This document shows positions 49,301 to 61,600 of a stretch of DNA of 64,000 nucleotides, piece after piece. Position numbers and translations under genes: made by a program. The notes under the pieces were generated by a model, which was given only the letters and a program-made list of their open reading frames with translations, made no database searches and was not told where the DNA came from. This DNA is from Glandiceps talaboti (Eukaryota > Hemichordata > Enteropneusta > Spengelidae), in assembly GCF_964340395.1 (NCBI RefSeq), contig NC_135553.1, positions 25,725,449 to 25,789,448 on the forward strand, in the 5' to 3' direction. Position 1 is the first letter of the stretch. Each line of letters begins with the position of its first letter.

Positions 49301-51944
49301 GATTTAGGGGTCACTGTATTTTGCACAGAACCCCTGAACGACGGCTTGAGGGCAATTTCAACTACACGACAACACGTACTGCAACATCAGAACTGACATC
49401 GCAGTATTAACCATTGGCATGTTAGCAGAATTTGCTTTTAAATTTCCTGAAACTTTGTATTTGATATAAGTTCGTTTATAGTAATATATACATTGTATAT
49501 TAAAGATGGATTGATTCCGATCACGTGACAATGACACACGAAGATTCCCAGGACTAAATATAGCATATGGTTATGTGGAAAGCCTTGCTTGTTCACCTTT
49601 AATCTAAGCGTTCTTCATTCCCATAAGCCAGATTATATTTGTCAGCTCAGCGATGAAAAAAGCATAAGTGTTTGTCTTTGACGTTGCCGCAAAGAAGTTT
49701 GTTTGCCGATTACGACGATGACGTTCTCCGTCAGGACTGCACTTTGACCCATACCACATTTTTTGTCTGTTTTTTTTTTTACTCAAGTGAAAATATTAAA
49801 TAAAACCTGAATTAAACTATTCCAGTATGTTAATGCCAATGCCAATGCACGTTTTCTACAACTTTACAATTGTCTTTAGCAGTTGATTACGTCATCGGAG
49901 CGTTTATAACTTTAAGTTCAGTCAATTGCAAGTGATACTCAAGTGTCCATCAATAAGTAGAATACTGCAAGTACTTTTTGATTGCGTAACACAAATTACG
50001 TTCAAAAACGTATAGACTCAAGTGTAATCATAGACCCTACACGTGTAAGGGTTTATGGTGTAATATTGGACTTTAAGCGATATAAATCAAAAGTTTAATT
50101 TAGTAATTAGCCAGTAAGATTCAGTCGACCTCTTCAAAATGATTACATTACACAATTAAATGTAAGTCATGTACCATGGCGTGTAATTCAGACAAAATAT
50201 ACAGAGAAAATAATACTCGCATACTATAAGTGGTAAGTATCACCGCATGTCACACGGAAGACCGGGGTTCAATTCCACGTTGTGGAGGTTTTTACCCTTT
50301 TACACATCGTCATTAGAATTGAAAATCATATCATAAAATTCCAAAGTAGGTCGTAATATTTCCCAAAACGTTTTAATATGTTCAGGTTAATTTGCCTTAC
50401 TGTGAATGTATATTTAACTTAAACAGCGAAGTAGTCATGTATTTGTCAACATTGTCGCGTAAATTTGAACGACAAGTCAGCTTACATGATAGACAGTGAA
50501 AAACTTACATTCAACTATGGATAACGTTAATATCTAGGTTCAGATTGGATAATTTTTTTCAATTTTATTTTATTACAGGTACTTTTATTTTTCACCTTTG
50601 AATTACCTTTTTATGTCTCCAAAACCTAACTGAAAAACATCTTTAATGAGATTGTAATTTCACTTCTTCGTTATTATATCATGGTATTTTTCGCTCTGTT
50701 AATAACTGTATCTGAAAGGATGTTCCAAACTATGTTACTAGGCTACAAATACCATAAACAGTAACAATGGCTCTATCTCCCTCAAAAATGACTGACTGTA
50801 TTTGAAGAAACACACCTGTTAAATAAATCACGCCCTCTAGCGACAAAATGATATAGAAATGTGTAAAGTGTGTTTAATCTGTTTTGGATAAACAACACGT
50901 TGTGGTAAAATTGTTCATTTGTGGCATGCTCTTCTTATCTCTACGAATCTCCATTGGGTGGTCTGTGCTTTGATCACATTGTAAAATAACTGAATCGTTT
51001 GCAAACTCGAGAAAATCAACGACATAATAGTATATTTTCATTGTCTTATTTGTCTAATTTAGCCCGGCGAGCCGAGTGGGATAGCACCGCTCAATGTAGA
51101 ACTTGCACCAACAAAGACCGGGAAGGACGAAGAATTGGCTGATACTGGTAGAATGGTTAGACCTTGTAAGTATACATGCGTACCAAGATCACGTACTTTC
51201 TGTCTCTGTGTACTGGTACGCTGTTCAAGAAAACTCCAACCCATTTTCGTGAGAACTTTCCATGTATATTTTAATCATTTATTTTATCTGAATACGTTAT
51301 GGCTTGTACCAGATAGAGAACAAAGTGATCTAATGATAGAGCTAAAGCAAAATGGTCAACAATTTCTAAAAATGCATCCACCAATCATTGTATTTACTCT
51401 ATGGGAAGATGATAGATTGTCGATTTGCTTGAAAACAAGAGAATGAATTGAAAAGCGGTATATTGACGATTTGCTTGAAAACAAGAGAATGAATTGAAAA
51501 GCTGGTTTCAAAAGGACCAAGCATAATCATTCATATGGCAAAGTTTTAGGTGATGTGAGCTTTTTTTGTGTTCAGACATATTGGTCCATGGAGCACCAAC
51601 TACGCCGAATCATTTAGTCTCGGACAACCAGAACGACCGTGTCAATTTAGAGCATAGACCATCCACCAACGGAGGGTCTATGTTAGAGTAACTTTGATGT
51701 TATCAATAATCAACCCTTTTTATATATAACAGATAAATGGATGCATGAATCGAATTACTGGCCAGGAATTGTTAAAGTGTCACATGAATACGTTACTGGT
51801 GATCCAGGGTTGTGCAGGCAAGCAAATAAAAGTGAAGTCGTGCCATGGGTGCGAACATATAAAGTCAAACAGAATCGTAATACCGTCCGGAAATTACTTT
51901 CGTCCAGATCTGGGGAATCGGACGCGGGCAGCACCAGTCCTTGA
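46379..51944 (+). CDS. Small gene of unknown function, four exons with alternative last exons
   Basis: Exon 1 (46,379-46,711, 111 codons, phase 0, donor 'gtgaga') begins MSTAFRSDRTVITGLARQS and is basic and Ser/Gln/Arg-rich. Exon 2 (51,063-51,165, acceptor 'tctaatttag', donor 'gtaagt') adds 34 residues (PGEPSGIAPLNVELAPTKTG...) and ends in phase 1. Two downstream exons both accept phase 1. Exon 3 (51,576-51,691) ends GGSMLE-stop, giving 183 residues. Exon 4 (51,733-51,944) starts KWMHESNYWPGIVKVSHEY and gives 215 residues. No signal peptide, membrane segment or known domain is visible, and I do not recognise the family. The in-frame leader is open back to 46,340, but the first ATG is 46,379. 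AATAAA at about 52,663 could serve exon 4. Existence is fairly likely from phase agreement; function is unknown. Confidence 0.6.
46712..51062. other. Intron 1 of the small unknown gene
   Basis: A 4.35-kb stretch with no confident internal exon or tandem repeat. A 106-codon minus-strand ORF (47,586-47,906) has fairly ordinary composition, starts MCFHDKYNSDYESYWYYC and has one hydrophobic segment (VTLNVILFLMTLLHYSMV). It lacks recognised homology, so I leave it uncalled. Confidence 0.45.
51421..51505. repeat. 46-bp tandem duplication in intron 2 of the small gene
   Basis: 'cgatttgcttgaaaacaaga' followed by 'gaatgaattgaaaagc' occurs at 51,421 and again at 51,467, nearly identical, so the duplication is recent. 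Confidence 0.9.
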
Positions 51945-52884
51945 TGAACTTTGGACCCGTGATTTTTCCTAATTCACTACATACCTAATTTCAACTCGTT
52001 ATTATCACCGTCCTAACGATTCAAAACCCACTCCAGTTTACTATTAGTAAAACAAATGCAAGATATATTGTTATATAATATGGACCTATGAAATGAACAC
52101 ACATATTAGTTCTACAAAAAAACGAACGATTTCGTTCTGGGAGTCATACTTATTTACATATTTAAAGCAGCTAACAAGCGCCAACACATATCTCTACATT
52201 TTCCAACTCGGATTTGTAACATTTTGTAAATGTCAACAATTATCAGATGAACAAACTTTAGTAGATACTTATATATTTGTTATGTGTTTCTTTTGGATTG
52301 TAAGGATGGAAATGAAAACATAGTCAAAATATTATCACTCTTTGTACTGGTTTGATATAAGTATCTCGGAAATAATTAATTCGACTTCGTTTATTCCTTG
52401 GAAAAAGGCAAGAAACTATAACTTCCTTTCTGAGTTCTTCGTAAGACCGTATCCATAGCAACAGACGACAAAGTGCCGAGGGTATACCTATGCTGGTTGC
52501 CGTCTATGATTTACGTGTACCGTCCAACTATTCTTTTTTAAAATTGCGATAGATTAACAAAATATAAAATATTCCTTTCCAGCATTATTTCCAATGTAAT
52601 ATTTACTATTATAATGTGTATACAATGTATTTGTGTGACGTTCATTAATATACAATGCAAAGAATAAACAAATGTTATTTCGTACAATTGCCCGACTAGA
52701 ATGGATGGAAATATTTGACACCCCTCTCTTTTTCTCACACTCCGACGATCACCCTTCAATACCGTATGTATGTATGTATGTATGTATGTATGTATGTATG
52801 TGTGTATGTATGTATGTGTGTGTGTGTGTGTATGTATGTATGTGTGTATGTATGTATGTATGTATGTATGTATGTATGTATGTA

Positions 52885-52915
<31 letters not shown>

Positions 52916-53718
52916 ATGTATGTAAACACCACAAAAATCTGAAAATCAACCACAGATTACCAGAATATAATAACAAGTTTTATTTCATCTTATTCAAATT
53001 TTATATATTTCTCATTGATTTAGAAATGACTGCCCATACATGTACAAAGTGCTAAATATAGTTGTTTTTTGTCAAAGCTGGAAGATAGTCTGTAAGGAAA
53101 TTGGATATAAAGAAGTGTTATCTATTGTATGACCCTGTCTGTATAAACCATCACATCATTCATGAAATCAACTCTAAATGAGCCTGCATGTATTTATGTA
53201 TTTCACATTTTAAGTGTGTTAGAATAATGACATGTAATACAGGTTTTGTTGTAATTGTAGTTGTATCAATTTGTTTATAAGTTATACAGTGAATTAACTA
53301 CTACAAAATAAACAAAATAATTATAACCACATTAACCTTTCCAATTTTTGGGAGAAGTATCAAAGCTTTGCAGTTTTCTACCATCATATCAGATTTATAA
53401 AATTTATACTAATTATATAGTTTTATTCTAAGATATTTTTAGTGTTTTTCATATTAAGTTTCACAAGCCCTGGTACTGTAGAATTGGTATACCTCATGCA
53501 AAATTCATCTTCAACCTTGGGACAATTTAGACACTGAGTAACTCTTATCATTTTGCATTTTCTCTGTTTAAAGGAAAACACAGGATTTTGGATATTATAA
53601 TCATTTAAAATGAATACACACACAAAGGGCATGCTAAGTTCTATTTGGTTATTTTAATGTATTCTGTATATATACATCATGCCATCTTGGATTATGACCC
53701 TTCAATAAATGTACTTTA
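51945..53718. other. Intergenic stretch between convergent genes, with a (TATG)n microsatellite
   Basis: It holds the likely 3' UTR of the + gene (AATAAA near 52,663). A (TATG)n/(TGTG)n tract at 52,764-52,924 causes Tyr-Val-Cys and His-Thr-Tyr shadow ORFs. Beyond it lies AT-rich DNA. No further gene is visible. Confidence 0.6.
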
Positions 53719-53720
53719 TT
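53715..53720 (-). terminator. AATAAA overlapping the stop codon of the BIM1-like gene
   Basis: On the minus strand the end reads TCA-TAA-TAAAGT, so the poly(A) hexamer starts inside the stop codon. If used, the 3' UTR would be only about 15-25 nt. Another AATAAA on the same strand lies near 53,423 and would give about 300 nt. Confidence 0.4.
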
Positions 53721-55647
53721 ATGACATTAGGAAGACATCTGAACACTGGTAGAACACTGCTGGAGCTTGAGGATTGTCAGTAACGTATTGGATCTAAGAC
53801 AAAGAAATAAAATGAAATAAACTCATTGTTATTCTGTATATCATGGCTATAATACGTATATCATAGCTATAATACATATATCATAGCTATAATGGGTATA
53901 TCATGGCTATAATATGTATATCATGGCTATAATATGTATATCAATATCATGGGTTTAATACATATCATGGCTATAATATGTACATAATGGCTATAATACA
54001 TATATCATGGCTGTCATATGTGATGGCTATATAAATATGTATAACATGGCTATGATACGTATAACATGGCTATAAAGAAAGTATCAGTTTGACAATATTT
54101 CCATGGCATCACATAAGTATTCAGGACCAGTGGCAATATGAAAATTATACCACAAAGATTACATAAGGTCTGTTTATTCTACAAACAATGAAAAATAGTA
54201 GGTGCATGTATAATTAAAATCAGATCAAGTGATTTTAGCTGTTGGAATGCAAAAATCTGAGGTATAGCTATCATACATTTTGGCGAACTAATTATGCTAA
54301 AGTATATTTGGCATCCATAAGATATTGTATTTTGAGAAAATGATATGGTACAGACATAAAGACACATATGGACTGACACACACACAGACATCACTTAAAC
54401 ATCACCCAATTCCTTTCGAAGATAAAAACAGGTATTTTAATTGTTGTAGAAGTATACATTATGTCATAGAAATAACACTAATTACCTGGATCACACCAAC
54501 CATATACGGCACCCTGAAATAAATTTCAGAAAAATTCAATATATAAGTGTACATATAGCTTATCAGTCTGCCAGTCTGCATGGCTGTCTGTCTATCTGTT
54601 TATCTGTCTGTCTGACTCTGTCAGACTGGCTGACTGGCTCTTTACATGTCAATGCAATATGGGTCTGTTTGTCTGTCTGTATGTCTGTCTGTCTGTCTGA
54701 TAGAGATATGTGGTAAAACTGGCACTAGTGCAGAGCTATGTGGGAAAGCTGTGTGGTACTGGTGCAGAGCTATGTGGGAAAGCTGTACAAGACTCAACAT
54801 TAAATTTTCATAAGGTTATCAATAATGTTGAAAATGTTGGCTATGTCACATGTACATGTACTCACGATTTTGGCATTGTTACATTAAAAGAGTAGAGAGT
54901 CAGTGATGGTTGACTGTCATCGGCCTGTTTGTGGAGTTGTATGAATTCCTGTTGACTTGAGTCATTGCCACCAATCGATACGATGAACTGACCCTACAGA
55001 ATAGAGCAGAAAGAAGGCTTCATAAAAGAATGAGTCCCCCCTCCCCCATGTAGTTTACTTGTGTGTGACACACTACAAGAACACCATTAAGTCCATGAGA
55101 TATGTAAGATATTAACTGAATTTGTTAAGTTATTTTAGCCATATTCCACCAAAATAAATCAGACTCTTTTTTTTTAAAGATGTACATTGTACATGTATAT
55201 CCCTCCAAGACTAGAATTATAATGGGTGATTTGTAATTGACACCCCATATTTGGCTAAAGCCAGTGTACAAAATTAATACATATGCATGATACACATTTT
55301 GAACCACATGGGTAAATGATACATTCACAGTTGTTTTAATATGAGCAAATTTTAAGACACTTCAGTAACCAAGAATCTGGTGTGTTTTCCATTTTTTTGG
55401 TAAATAAAAGATTATGTCATGGTGTAATTTTTCATAGCATATATCTGAATACCAGTTGAGAAGTGTAGCAGTTGTTTGACAGGATTTGTGATCAATATGT
55501 TTTTAGTAGTTGGAATAATATAAGGGTATTTCAATATAAAATGAAAATTATTAAAGCCACTAATAACTGTAAAGTTACAGACTGTACCCCTGTAATAAAA
55601 ATACAATTTTTCCATCTTCTTTAGAATATATGTATCAAAATAATAAG

Positions 55648-55690
<43 letters not shown>

Positions 55691-58600
55691 CTGATTGATT
55701 GACTGACTTACTGGCATAGCTTGATTGTAGTGATCTAAATTCTTCTGCCAAGTGACTGTGTAGTTGGCATTTAATCTGTGGAAGATACAAATTATATAAG
55801 TCAGTCAATCAAATTACATCTTCTATTTGTCTTGAGTTTATATCCACAATAAATAAAATTTGAACAGAAATAGCTCACATTGGGGCATTTTGCCATTGTT
55901 ATTGTTATTGATATTGTTGTTGTTGTTGTTGTTGCTGGTGTGTGATTCCGGATCATATTTTTATTATGGTAGTTGTCAAAGTGATAAGGAAAAAAACTCA
56001 AATATGTGTTCATTAACAGGTCCCACTTGACAAATATTACTTCAATAATAACATTAGTAAAACAATACATCTTGAATATCAAAGATGAAAACAGTATTGC
56101 AAAATTATTGCATAGTATAAAAAACACATGAAAATTTCAAATGAAAAAGAATAGACTGAAATCACAATGCTGCTTTAGTGAAATATCTAGTCATACATGT
56201 CTGATATACCTAAATATCTAGTCAATCATGTCTGATATACCTAAATATCTAGTCATACATGTCTGATATACCTAAATATCTAGTCATACATGTCTGATAT
56301 ACCTAAATATCTAGTCATACATGTCTGATATACCTAAATATCTAGTCATACATGTCTGATATACCTAAATATCTAGTCATACATGTCTGATATACCTAAA
56401 TATCTAGTCATACATGTCTGATATACCTAAATATCTAGTCAATCATGTCTGATATACCTAAATATCTAGTCAATCATGTCTGATATACCTAAATATCTAG
56501 TCATACATGTCTGATATACCTAAATATCTAGTCATACATGTCTGATATACCTAAATATCTAGTCATACATGTCTGATATACCTAAATATCTAGTCAGTCA
56601 TGTCTGATATACCTAAATATCTAGTCAATCATGTCTGATATACCTAAATATCTAGTCATACATGTCTGATATACCTAAATATCTAGTCAGTCATGTCTGA
56701 TATACCTAAATATCTAGTCATACATGTCTGTTATACCTAAATATCTAGTCATACATGTCTGATATACCTAAATATCTACTCAATCATGTCTGATATACCT
56801 AAATATCTAGTCATACATGTCTGATATACCTAAATATCTAGTCAATCATGTCTGATATACCTAAATATCTAGTCAGTCATGTCTGATATACCTAAATATC
56901 TAGTCAGTCATGTCTGATATACCTAAATATCTAGTCATACATGTCTGATATACCTAAATATCTAGTCAGTCATGTCTGATATACCTAAATATCTAGTCAA
57001 TCATGTCTGATATACCTAAATATCTAGTCAATCATGTCTGATATACCTAAATATCTAGTCATACATGTCTGATATACCTAAATATCTAGTCAATCATGTC
57101 TGATATGGTTCTAGGACAAATGCCCCCTGGACAAATGCCCCCAGTCAAATGTTCCCCGGACAAATGCCCCCCCCCCCCCCCCCCCCCGACAAACGCCCCC
57201 TGTAGGACTGTCATTGCCTACGAATAGAGATCCAAAAAATCCACAGTTTTGGGAGTACACTTAAAATATGGTTTTATCACGTTTATTGTATACCGGATGA
57301 ATAGACAGATGTTAAAAAATGTTCGACCAAATAGGGCATGATTTGGTTTTATCACTTTTATTGTATTATTACCAAAAGCGTCCTGATAAAGTGATTTCGG
57401 GTGGTGTACTTATGTTAACAATGACTTAACTCAAATACAGTCATTGTTACATACAAATACACATTTTATTTCGGACATTAGACTGAAATTGTGATGACAA
57501 TAAAGAAAAATACAAACAACAAAGTGTGGTAAACATGGGATTTGATTTTTAAATAAGGCAGTTAATAGGAATTGTTTAAGTGTAGAACTCCAGAATCTGA
57601 TTGTATAAATGCTAAATATTACTATAATATTCAAAACAGGAGATTGTGGGCTATTCCCCTCAAAAAGTTAAGCCCATGACGTTTCTCGAAATCGGCAACA
57701 ATTTGTGTAGAACTCTGGAATCTAATTGTATAAATACTAAGAGATAAAACCATATTTTTCATACACCACCTGAATTCATTCAATTGCACTATAGTAGAAA
57801 TGCTAAGTAACCCTAAAAAAACAATGCCTTTCTTGGTTGAATCGTGAGCCATAGTCCTATCGTAGGCATTTGTTAAGGGGTGTTTGTCCTGTTACCGTCT
57901 GATATACCTAAATATCTAGTCAATCATGTCTGATATACCTAAATATCTAGTCATACATGTCTGTTATACCTAAATATCTAGTCATACATGTCTGATATAC
58001 CTAAATATCTAGTCATACATGTCTGATATACCTAAATATCTAGTCAATCATGTCTGATATACCTAAATATCTAGTCATACATGTCTGATATACCTAAATA
58101 TCTACTCAATCATGTCTGATATACCTAAATATCTAGTCAATCATGTCTGATATACCTAAATATCTAGTCATACATGTCTGTTATACCTAAATATCTAGTC
58201 ATACATGTCTGATATACCTAAATATCTACTCAATCATGTCTGATATACCTAAATATCTAGTCATACATGTCTGATATACCTAAATATCTAGTCATACATG
58301 TCTGATATACCTAAATATCTAGTCAATCGTGTCTGATATACCTAAATATCTAGTCAATCGTGTCTGATATACCTAAATATCTAGTCAATCGTGTCTGATA
58401 TACCTAAATATCTAGTCATACATGTCTGATATACCTAAATATCTAGTCATACATGTCTGATATACCTAAATATCTAGTCAATCATGTCTGATATACCTAA
58501 ATATCTAGTCAATCGTGTCTGATATACCTAAATATCTAGTCATACATGTCTGATATACCTAAATATCTAGTCAATCGTGTCTGATATACCTAAATATCTA

Positions 58601-61600
58601 GTCAATCATGTCTGATATACCTAAATATCTAGTCAATCATGTCTGATATACCTAAATATCTAGTCAATCGTGTCTGATATACCTAAATATCTAGTCATAC
58701 ATGTCTGATATACCTAAATATCTAGTCAGTCATGTCTGATATACCTAAATATCTAGTCAATCGTGTCTGATATACTTAGTACCTAAATATCTAGTCAATC
58801 GTGTCTGATATACCTAAATATCTAGTCAATCGTGTCTGATATACCTAAATATCTAGTCAGTCATGTCTGATATACCTAAATATCTAGTCATACATGTCTG
58901 ATATACCTAAATATCTAGTCAATAATGTCTGATATACCTAAATATCTAGTCAATCATGTCTGATATACCTAAATATCTAGTCATACATGTCTGTTATACC
59001 TAAATATCTAGTCATACATGTCTGATATACCTAAATATCTAGTCAATAATGTCTGATATACCTAAATATCTAGTCAATCATGTCTGATATACCTAAATAT
59101 CTAGTCAGTCATGTCTGATATACCTAAATATCTAGTCAATCATGTCTGATATACCTAAATATCTAGTCATACATGTCTGATATACCTAAATATCTAGTCA
59201 GTCATGTCTGATATACCTAAATATCTAGTCAATCGTGTCTGATATACCTAAATATCTAGTCATACATGTCTGATATACCTAAATATCTAGTCATACATGT
59301 CTGATATACCTAAATATCTAGTCAATCATGTCTGATATACCTAAATATCTAGTCAATCATGTCTGATATACCTAAATATCTAGTCATACATGTCTGATAT
59401 ACCTAAATATCTAGTCAGTCATGTCTGATATACCTAAATATCTAGTCAATCATGTCTGATATACCTAAATATCTAGTCAGTCATGTCTGATATACCTAAA
59501 TATCTAGTCAGTCATGTCTGATATACCTAAATTATTCCCCATCATATGAGCACAAATATGGAAATTTTGTAAAATTACTTACAAGGAGATGAAAATATCA
59601 ACATTTCAAGAGTCATATTAATATGATAACCCCTAAAAGTGTATAAACATAACTAGCTTATATTCTAATAGTTCATGTACAAAGCATGGGTTTTAGACAG
59701 AATTCAACCTACCTAACTCCTTGCTGTGGTGTCATTTTCATCCTTCCACCACATGGACCATTTGTTAAAATACAATCATCACTACCTACAGGTACAACAA
59801 ACAGCAACATTTCATTCATTTACTGCCAGTTTCATGTCAGTGTTCACTGGCTCAGTTTGATACAACCACACAGAAACCAATAAGAAACTAAACATCCTAC
59901 ACTTTGAAAAGCAAGATTGCAAATTCTTGCTGAATTTTGTATAAATGAAATAAACCATTCAAACATACTGCCATTTCATATAGACAAAATACAGCAAGAA
60001 ACCATTCATTCAAGCTTGCTGTCTTAAAGTGTGTCATATGTAATTTTCTTACTGGTTTCTGTGTGGCTGTATCAGCAAAAACTGAGGTACTGGGGGGTAA
60101 CATATGAAACACCAAACCAATGGTCAGATGAAAATAATATGAAACAGGAGGTACATGTATGGCAAACAATTGGTCAGGTGAACGGTAATGTGAAATGGGT
60201 TGTATATGTATGATAAACCATTGGTCAGGTGAACGGTAACGTGAAATAAGTGGTATGTGTACAGCAAACCAATGGTCAGGTGAACAGTAATGTGAAATGG
60301 GTTGTACATGTATGACAAACCATTGGTCAGGTGAACAGTAATGTGAAATGGGTTGTACATGTATGACAAACCATTGGTCAGGTGAACAGTAATGTGAAAT
60401 GGGTTGTACATGTATGACAAACCATTGGTCAAATGAACAGTAATGTGAAATGGGTTGTACATGTATGACAAACCATTGGTCAGGTGAACAGTAATGTCAA
60501 ATGGGTTGTACATGTATGACAAACCATTGGTCAGGTGAACAGTAATGTGAAATGGGTTGTACATGTATGACAAAGCATTGGCCATATGCTAGAGACTGTA
60601 TCTTGTGTTATGATATTTAAATTCCAGATTCTCATATCAGTGTCATCTTAGCCGTGGAACAGTAAAGATTAAAACAGGATTATTCTTGCATGCTAGACCT
60701 ACATCTTTCTATAGCTCTGCCAGTTAAGAACTGGGCCAATAATGGGGTACATTTTTATAACTATGGTTTTTCATGATACATGTTTTTCCATGTCTTCTGG
60801 TCTTTCCAAGTTTCTAATTTTAAGGTCAAAATTTATGTTATTAATTCTTCTATAGCCATTAGGTATAATCCACTAGTGAACCTTATAGTTATCAGATGTG
60901 CTAAAAATCAATCAATCTTAGTCAAACAAAAACACTAACAGAACTAACTACACTTAAGCAGTTAAATTTACAAATACTTCAAATGTATTGGAAGATACAA
61001 CCATTCACTTTAACATGACCACATTTCCATGGTAACACTCAATAAAAAGGGGTGTATCTACTTGAAAGTACGTGTAGCTGTATTAAGTATCAAGTATGTT
61101 GACAGAAGGGGGAGGCACGGACTTTTAATGTAAGAAATATGACCAATTATGGCATGTAATCATTTTCAAAAATGATGAAAGTTTTGACAGTGATACATAA
61201 TTAGATAAAGGAAAGTGGCAAGTATAGATTTTTATGTGATTTGTGAAATATAGCATTGCCACTATAGAGTAACAATGACATGAAAATCAATTTACCTTTC
61301 ATAGGTGACTTATTCAGTCCCAAGGAGGCATAACCTTGTGACTGTCTGGAGTAGTGTGATGTTTCGACTAAATCATGTGACCTAGCAAAGACATGGCATA
61401 CCCAATTCATGCCCAAAGTGGCAAATACACCTTCTGACAGTCTGGAGTAGCATGATACTTGGAAAAAACCATGTGATCTAGGCATACCCAATTCATGTCC
61501 AAAGAGGCATATAAACCTGGTCACAATTTACGATCCAGTAGCATGATACTTGGCCTAAACCACATGATTAGAGATATTGTTACTATGGTTACTAGTCTAC

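Noticed and set aside
54513-54993. Alternative donor for exon 4 of the copper-protein gene after '...TCTTTTAAT'
   Set aside because: It would read exon 5 as GAVYGWCDP and leave phase 1, which does not fit exon 6; the 'gtgagt' donor at 54,865 keeps the frame through QCSD to the stop.
56180-59531. CRISPR-like appearance of the 31-bp array
   Set aside because: Units are contiguous with no unique spacers; it lies in an intron of an animal gene.
60124-60585. 153-codon ORF of 17-residue repeats
   Set aside because: Product of a 51-bp minisatellite; no splice sites connect it in phase with the surrounding gene.
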